Shown piece after piece: positions 59,582-64,000 of a stretch of 64,000 bases of DNA (the first letter of the stretch is position 1; each line of letters opens with the position of its first letter). The stretch is taken from assembly GCF_017876675.1 (NCBI RefSeq), contig NZ_JAGIOI010000001.1, positions 2,294,001-2,358,000 on the forward strand. The letters are read 5' to 3'. The DNA is from Arthrobacter stackebrandtii (GTDB lineage Bacteria; Actinomycetota; Actinomycetes; Actinomycetales; Micrococcaceae). The translations under genes and the position numbers were made by a program. The notes beneath the pieces are model-generated. The model saw only the letters and a list, made by a program, of their open reading frames with translations, was not told the DNA's origin and ran no database searches.

Positions 59582-60526
59582 ATGAACACGTCCCGCACCG
59601 CGCCGCAGCTGCGCCGAATCCTACTTGCCGCACTGGCGGCCCTGGCCCTCATGCTGCCCGTGCTTCTGGCGCCTGCCCCTGCACAAGCGGCAGCCACGAT
59701 CGCCACGCGCGTCAGCGGCTTTGCGGCCGGCCCGGCAACCGTCACCAAGGGCAAGGCAGTCACCTATTCGGGCCAGGTACAGCGCGCGTCCGGCAAGTCC
59801 TGGGTGAAGACCGGGGCGGTCTCCGTCCACGTCTACTTTGACCCTGACGGCACGGCGCCGAAGAAGTATGTGCGGACCATCAAGACCAGCGCCACCGGCT
59901 ATTTCAAGTCCGCCACGGCATCCACGGTTTCAGGCAAGTGGTCTGTGACTGTGCCGGCACGGGGAACCTACAAGGCGTCATCGTCAGTCACCAAATATGT
60001 GAAAGTTGTTCGCGCCAAGGTCGCCACGCGGGTGGGCAGCTTTGCGGCCGGCCCGGCAACGGTGACCAAGGGCAAGGCGATCACGTATTCGGGCCAGGTG
60101 CAGCGTGCGTCCGGATCGTCGTGGGTGAAGACCGGGGCCGTAACGGTCAACGTGTACTTTGATCCTGACGGCACGGCACCGAAGAAGCTTGTCCGAAGCC
60201 TCAAGACCGGATCCACTGGCTATTTCAAGGCATCGGCCACGTCCTCGGTTTCGGGCAAGTGGTCCGCTCACGTGCCTGCCCAGGGCAACTACAACGGCTC
60301 CTACTCGGCAACAAAATATGTCAAGGTCGCGGCCGCACCCAAGCCCGCCGTGACCACGCCGATCAACAAGACCACCTGCCCGTCGTGGGCGCCCATCAAG
60401 GGAAACCGGTCAAGCATGATCTACCACATGCCGGGGCAGCGCTACTACAACATCACCAATCCGGAGGCCTGCTTCGCCACCGAGACCGCCGCCGTCAAGG
60501 CCGGATACCGCAAGGCCAAGGTCTGA
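59582..60526 (+). CDS. Secreted protein with two Ig-like repeats and a small Cys-containing C-terminal domain
   Basis: 314 residues. Signal peptide 1-36 (ends PAQAAA). Two repeats of about 105 residues begin ATRVSGFAAGPATVTKGKAV (about 41) and ATRVGSFAAGPATVTKGKAI (about 148), each ending TKYVKV, probable immunoglobulin-like beta domains. The C-terminal 50 residues (CPSWAPIKGNRSSMIYHMPG, then NPEACFATETAAVKAGYRKA) match a small domain common at the ends of secreted actinobacterial proteins, which I believe is called the sunset domain. Likely a surface-binding protein. Confidence 0.78.
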   Translation: MNTSRTAPQLRRILLAALAALALMLPVLLAPAPAQAAATIATRVSGFAAGPATVTKGKAVTYSGQVQRASGKSWVKTGAVSVHVYFDPDGTAPKKYVRTIKTSATGYFKSATASTVSGKWSVTVPARGTYKASSSVTKYVKVVRAKVATRVGSFAAGPATVTKGKAITYSGQVQRASGSSWVKTGAVTVNVYFDPDGTAPKKLVRSLKTGSTGYFKASATSSVSGKWSAHVPAQGNYNGSYSATKYVKVAAAPKPAVTTPINKTTCPSWAPIKGNRSSMIYHMPGQRYYNITNPEACFATETAAVKAGYRKAKV

Positions 60527-60590
60527 GCTTTAGCCCCTGAAGGCGGCAGCGCTGCGATCCGCAACGTCTGAACGCGGGGATGCCGGGCCG

Positions 60591-60827
60591 TCAGTGTGCG
60601 GTGTTCTCCAGAACGAAGCCGTCCTGGTGGTGGATCAGCTGGCGGCCCATGCCTGCATCCAGAAGGATCCACAGGCACTGGCGGTCGTTGGACAGGGTTT
60701 CCACCCTGCCGGAAAGGCGCCAGCCCCGGTCGTTGATCAGGGCCACCGGGTCATTCTTGGCCAGCACGGGCCAGACCTGGTGGTTCTCGGGGTTGATGAA
60801 TGCGTGGTGGTGAACGGGGCGTGCCAT
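60591..60827 (-). CDS. Small conserved-looking hypothetical protein
   Basis: 78 residues, ATG 60827 with AAGGAG seven bases upstream, a strong ribosome site. The sequence is His- and Trp-containing (MARPVHHHAFINPENHQVWP, DRGWRLSGRVETLSNDRQCL) and appears globular. No family recognised. The next gene (marR) is on the other strand. Confidence 0.65.
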   Translation of the reverse strand: MARPVHHHAFINPENHQVWPVLAKNDPVALINDRGWRLSGRVETLSNDRQCLWILLDAGMGRQLIHHQDGFVLENTAH

Positions 60828-60997
60828 GGGATCTCCTTCTATGAAAGTCATCGCTGCTTCCTTTTTACGTTTGGTTGATACGGCTAGCATGCGCGTGCCC
60901 GGTTAATTCGCTGTGAACTTCAGGCGTCCGGTTGCCCAAGACCCGGTGAAACCGCGCCCGTGCCCTTGGCGATTGGCAGTGCACGGAGACCTGCAGC

Positions 60998-61036
60998 TTG
61001 ACTGTTAGGGCACCTAATAGTTAGGCTGACTAACTA
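60998..61036 (+). promoter_or_regulatory. marR promoter with overlapping palindromic operator
   Basis: TTGACT (60998-61003), 18 bases, TAGGCT (61022-61027), eight bases to ATG 61036. The palindrome TAGTTAG (61018-61024) and CTAACTA (61030-61036), five bases apart, covers the -10 and the first base of the start codon, ideal for self-repression. Confidence 0.7.
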
Positions 61037-61545
61037 TGACAAGTGATATTCAGGAATTGGCCGGTCGGTACCGCGACATCCTCCGCCAGGCCGTGTTCCT
61101 GGTCCGGTCCATGGATGCCGAGGGCGAGCTGAGCATCGGCCACCTGAGCACCTTGAACATGGTTGCCGTTGGGCCGATGCGGGTGGGTGCCATCGCCCGC
61201 AATGCCGGCATCAAGGTGCCCAGCGCCACCGAGCAGATCATCAAGCTGGAATTGGCGGAACTGGTGGAGCGCGTCCCCGACCCGGCCGACGCCCGCGGAG
61301 TCCTGGTCCGGCTCACCTCCAAGGGGCAGGATGTGCGCGAGGCGGCCAACACCCGCCGCAACGGCTCCATGGCGCGGGCACTGCAAACCCTCAGCGGTGA
61401 AGAGGTCCAGGCCATCGCCGCAGCCCTGCCCGCGATCGCCAAGCTCAACGAAGCACTGGCCGGCGGGCACGGCACCGGCACGCAGCAGGACCAGCCGGCA
61501 CAGGGACACAATCCCGCGCCGGCGCCCCAGCCAACCAAAGACTAA
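61036..61545 (+). CDS. MarR-family transcriptional regulator
   Basis: 169 residues. The winged helix spans about 40-110 (GPMRVGAIARNAGIKVPSAT, LVERVPDPADARGVLVRLTS). The last 30 residues are Gln/Pro-rich and disordered. The leaderless promoter overlaps a palindrome, so it probably represses itself and the MFS gene that starts 60 bases downstream. The inducer is unknown. Confidence 0.9.
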   Translation: MTSDIQELAGRYRDILRQAVFLVRSMDAEGELSIGHLSTLNMVAVGPMRVGAIARNAGIKVPSATEQIIKLELAELVERVPDPADARGVLVRLTSKGQDVREAANTRRNGSMARALQTLSGEEVQAIAAALPAIAKLNEALAGGHGTGTQQDQPAQGHNPAPAPQPTKD

Positions 61546-61605
61546 AGGCGGCGCGGGGCGCACAAGGCGCGCTCCGGCGTCGAACATCAAAAACAGGAGA
61601 AACAA

Positions 61606-62835
61606 GTGCAGGCCAATGCCGCAGCGGACACACGCCACCAAACGGGCGGGGCGCTCCAAGCCGAAAAGCAGTCCATGCTCAAGCAGCCCAAGGCGGTGTG
61701 GGCGGTGGCGTTCGCGGCCGTGTTCGCGTTCATGGGGATTGGGCTGGTGGACCCGATCCTGCCGGCGATCGCCGAAAACCTGAAGGCCACCCCGAGCGAG
61801 GTGTCGCTGCTGTTCACCAGCTACTTCCTGGTGACAGCCATCGCCATGCTTGTGACGGGGTTTGTGTCCTCGCGCATTGGCGGGAAGAAGACGCTCCTGA
61901 TCGGCCTGGGCATCATCGTGGCGTTCTCAGCGCTGTCGGGCATGTCCAACACGGTGGATGCGCTGGTGGGATTCCGCGCCGGCTGGGGCCTGGGAAACGC
62001 GCTGTTCGTGGCGACCTCGCTGGCGGTCATGGTGGGCGTGGCGTCCGGCGGCGCGGCAACCGCCATCATCCTGTACGAGGCGGCGCTGGGCCTGGGGCTC
62101 TCGCTCGGCCCGCTCATGGGGGCGCTGCTGGGCGGCTGGCAGTGGCGCGCGCCGTTCTTCGGCACGGCCACGGCCATGGCGATCGCGTTCATCCTCGTCA
62201 TGGTGCTGCTGCCGAAAACGCCTGTCCCGGCCGTCAAGACCCGCCTGCGCGACCCGCTCCTGGCCCTGGGCCACAAGGGCCTGCGCACCACGGCCGGCAG
62301 CGCCCTGTTCTACAACTACGGCTTCTTCACGATCCTGGCGTTCGTGCCGTTCATCCTGGGTTTTGACGCCTACGGGATCGGCGCCGTGTTCTTCGGCTGG
62401 GGTGTGGCCGTGGCCGTCTTCTCCGTCTTCGTGGCGCCACTGGTGCAGCGCCGCTTCGGTGCCACCGGGGCCCTGACCGCCTCCCTGCTGGGGCTCATGC
62501 TGATCTTGGTCGGCCTTGCGCTGGCCGCCGGCCATTCCATAGCTGTGATCGTGGTGCTGACCATCGCCTCCGGCGCGCTGCTGGGCATCAACAACACGCT
62601 CTTCACCGAGATGGCCATGTCCGTCTCGGATTCGCCCCGGCCTGTGGCCAGCGCCGGCTACAACTTCGTGCGCTGGATGGGCGGGGCCCTGGCGCCGTTC
62701 CTGGCCGCCAAGATCGCCGAGCATTCCTCCGCCTCCGTCACCTTCCTGGTGGCCGCGGCCATGGTGCTGGTCAGCGCCTGTGTGATTCTTGGCGGGCGGA
62801 AGTTCCTGGTGGCCCACGAACCCGCCGGCGTGTAG
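61606..62835 (+). CDS. MFS drug-type efflux transporter
   Basis: 409 residues, GTG 61606 with AGGAG upstream. Twelve helices; the first has GIGLVDPILPAIAENL and loop 2-3 FVSSRIGGKKTLLIG (MFS motif A), as in DHA1 multidrug exporters. Paired with the MarR gene, it is probably induced by the compound it exports. Confidence 0.88.
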   Translation: MQANAAADTRHQTGGALQAEKQSMLKQPKAVWAVAFAAVFAFMGIGLVDPILPAIAENLKATPSEVSLLFTSYFLVTAIAMLVTGFVSSRIGGKKTLLIGLGIIVAFSALSGMSNTVDALVGFRAGWGLGNALFVATSLAVMVGVASGGAATAIILYEAALGLGLSLGPLMGALLGGWQWRAPFFGTATAMAIAFILVMVLLPKTPVPAVKTRLRDPLLALGHKGLRTTAGSALFYNYGFFTILAFVPFILGFDAYGIGAVFFGWGVAVAVFSVFVAPLVQRRFGATGALTASLLGLMLILVGLALAAGHSIAVIVVLTIASGALLGINNTLFTEMAMSVSDSPRPVASAGYNFVRWMGGALAPFLAAKIAEHSSASVTFLVAAAMVLVSACVILGGRKFLVAHEPAGV

Positions 62836-62965
62836 CTTCCTCCCCGGCACCTTGGGCGGGCCGGCGGCGCAGGCTGCGTTCCGCCGTCGTGCACGGCACT
62901 ATTCCCGCTCACGCGCTCAGCGAAACAGGTAGCCACGGTTTCTGCACTCACGTAGCGTAGAGACC

Positions 62966-63343
62966 ATGGCTACAGTTGAAATCACCACTGAATCTTTTGG
63001 ACCGACCATTGAGGGCAACGACATTGTGATCGTTGATTTTTGGGCGGGATGGTGCCAGCCCTGCCTGCGGTTTGCCCCCACGTTTGAAGCTGCCTCGGAA
63101 AAGCATTCCGACATTGTCTTCGGCAAGGTGGACACGGAGGCGCAGCAGCAGCTGGCCGCGGAAGCCAACATCACCTCCATCCCCACGCTCATGGCGTTCC
63201 GTGAAAAGGTCCTGGTCTTCGCCCAGCCCGGCGCGCTGAGCGGCACCCAGTTGGACTCCGTCATTGACGCCGTCAAGGCCCTGGACATGAAGGAAGTCCA
63301 CGCGGCAGTCGCCGCCAAGCAGGAGGAAACCGCCGCAGAGTAG
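62966..63343 (+). CDS. Thioredoxin-like protein with WCQPC active site
   Basis: 125 residues. The fold runs from FWAGWCQPCLRFAPTF (Cys30, Cys33) to the cis-proline in ITSIPTL. The common thioredoxin site is WCGPC; Gln in place of Gly should change the redox potential or partner. The last 15 residues are Ala/Gln/Glu-rich. TAGCGT (62953-62958) is seven bases before the ATG, so likely leaderless. It could serve CysH or other reductases. Confidence 0.88.
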   Translation: MATVEITTESFGPTIEGNDIVIVDFWAGWCQPCLRFAPTFEAASEKHSDIVFGKVDTEAQQQLAAEANITSIPTLMAFREKVLVFAQPGALSGTQLDSVIDAVKALDMKEVHAAVAAKQEETAAE

Positions 63344-63362
63344 CCAGTACCCTGAACTCGCA

Positions 63363-63405
63363 GATATGGCCCCCACATCACTGATGTGGGGGCCATATCC
63401 GTATT
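63363..63405. terminator. Perfect 18-bp palindromic terminator
   Basis: GATATGGCCCCCACATCA (63363-63380), C, TGATGTGGGGGCCATATC (63382-63399), then CGTATTTTT. It separates the thioredoxin gene from the convergent monooxygenase-fold gene and can stop both. Confidence 0.85.
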
Positions 63406-63445
63406 TTTGCGGTGTCCCCGGTGGGGCCGGCCGCGGGTTCCGCTG

Positions 63446-63724
63446 TTAGAGGCGTTCCAGCTTGACCGGCTCGGCGAGCAGGGCGCTCAGGGACTCGTTG
63501 AGGTCCTGCACGGCGATGCCCTTGCTGTGCTTGTCGAGGTCTTCTTCGGAAGCCCACTGCTCGGTCAGCACAATCTTCTCTTCCGATTCCTCGGTGATTT
63601 CGTACTGGATGCAGCCGGGTTCCTCGACGACCTGCTCGATGGCAATGTCCAGGGCGAGCTTCACGCGGAAGAATTCGCCCTCGTTGGGGATGAAGGTGGC
63701 TTTTAGGTTGATGATCTCGCTCAT
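63446..63724 (-). CDS. Antibiotic biosynthesis monooxygenase-fold (ABM) protein
   Basis: 92 residues, ATG 63724. The order beta strand, helix, IEQVVEEPGCIQYEITEE and IVLTEQWASEEDLDKHSKG matches small dimeric ABM proteins (YgiN-like quinol monooxygenases and relatives). The substrate is unknown. Confidence 0.85.
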   Translation of the reverse strand: MSEIINLKATFIPNEGEFFRVKLALDIAIEQVVEEPGCIQYEITEESEEKIVLTEQWASEEDLDKHSKGIAVQDLNESLSALLAEPVKLERL

Positions 63725-63751
63725 GGAACAAGCCTACCGGGCGCGGCCGGT

Positions 63752-64000
63752 TCAGTGCCCGCGGTGGTCCTGGATGGTCATGCGCGGCCCGAACGAGGGC
63801 TTGCGGAATCCGCTCAGCTGCAGCATCCGCACCACGCGCTGCCGGTGCCCGCGCCACGGTTCCAGCAGCTCCAGCATGCCGGCATCATCCACAGGCCTCC
63901 CGGCCAGCGCCCAGCCCACATAGGCGGCCAGGTGGTAGTCGCCCACGGCAACCTGGTCGGCGTCGCCGTGCGTGCGCTGCGTGACTTCCGCAGCCGTCCA
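63752..64000 (-). CDS. C-terminal part of a DNA-3-methyladenine glycosylase-like protein (AlkA/HhH-GPD)
   Basis: 82 residues; the frame is open to the window end, so the N-terminus is missing. VGDYHLAAYVGWALAG, DDAGMLELLEPWRGHRQRV and FGPRMTIQDHRGH match the end of actinobacterial AlkA-type glycosylases. These excise alkylated purines. The catalytic Asp and helix-hairpin-helix would lie beyond the window. Confidence 0.7.
   Translation of the reverse strand, partial: WTAAEVTQRTHGDADQVAVGDYHLAAYVGWALAGRPVDDAGMLELLEPWRGHRQRVVRMLQLSGFRKPSFGPRMTIQDHRGH

Noticed and set aside
1-64000. Prophage, integrative element or genomic island
   Set aside because: No integrase, transposase, phage structural gene or attachment-site duplication was seen around the tRNA-Tyr or elsewhere, and codon style is even across the window.

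Overview
The window is a stretch of high-GC chromosome from an actinobacterium, most likely a member of the Micrococcaceae (Arthrobacter and relatives). The basis is the strongly GC-rich codon use, the frequent GTG and TTG starts, candidate leaderless promoters (a TANNNT box 5-8 bases before the start codon), and the families present: an actinobacterial siroheme sulfite reductase, FprA, a pnuC-nadR-nrtR operon, a chaplin-like protein with an LAXTG sorting signal, and a long ECF sigma fusion. I see no insertion sequence, integrase, phage gene, CRISPR array or replication origin. The species call is an inference from gene style only.

Layout. 1-6.4 kb: end of a sirohydrochlorin-chelatase-like gene, a small membrane protein, then the overlapping operon sulfite reductase-cysH-cysD-cysN. 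6.4-14.4 kb: short-chain dehydrogenase and glyoxalase-fold genes behind two near-identical promoters, the NAD salvage operon pnuC-nadR-nrtR behind a 25-bp palindrome, a DUF6882-like protein, a small-alarmone-synthetase-like protein, and a divergent VOC/AraC pair. 14.4-21.7 kb: two paralogous binding proteins with one SsuBC-type ATPase/permease, cysG, and a ferredoxin-NADP reductase (fprA copy 1). 22-26.5 kb: an MFS exporter and two large secreted low-complexity proteins, one with five chaplin-like repeats. 26.6-31.1 kb: a PucR regulator divergent from an aldehyde dehydrogenase and gabT. 31.2-36.8 kb: an LGFP-repeat/VanY peptidase, three tandem unknown membrane proteins sharing an N-terminal tag, and a tandem UspA protein. 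36.8-41 kb: a flavoprotein disulfide reductase, RarD and fprA copy 2. 41-49.8 kb: an unknown beta-rich protein, the sigma-factor fusion, two transporters, an N-formylglutamate amidohydrolase, an MpaB-type oxygenase and a DUF2461 protein. 49.9-53.5 kb: fur-katA, an ankyrin protein and HtpX. 53.6-64 kb: a phosphatase, a two-component system, VOC, YajQ, tRNA-Tyr, secreted proteins, MarR-MFS, a thioredoxin, a monooxygenase-fold protein and the end of a DNA glycosylase.

How it works together. The strongest theme is assimilatory sulfur metabolism. The SsuABC-type transporter would bring in sulfate or organosulfur. CysDN makes APS, CysH reduces it to sulfite, and the siroheme enzyme makes sulfide. 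CysG and the CbiX-type chelatase make siroheme. FprA could supply electrons through ferredoxin. Three promoters in this set (both binding proteins and cysG) carry a shared box of TGAC/TGAA units exactly 10 bp apart just upstream of the -35, and a weaker version lies before the sulfite reductase gene. This looks like an activator site for the whole set. A second theme is peroxide defence (Fur box, fur, katA, ankyrin). A third is the cell surface (chaplin-like protein, VanY, membrane-linked sigma factor).

Least explained parts: the tandem FDERYPAMFQPGG family, the sigma-factor fusion, the five-repeat chaplin-like protein, the 10-bp phased operator and a roughly 90-base dispersed intergenic repeat found at 1.3 kb and 56.3 kb.
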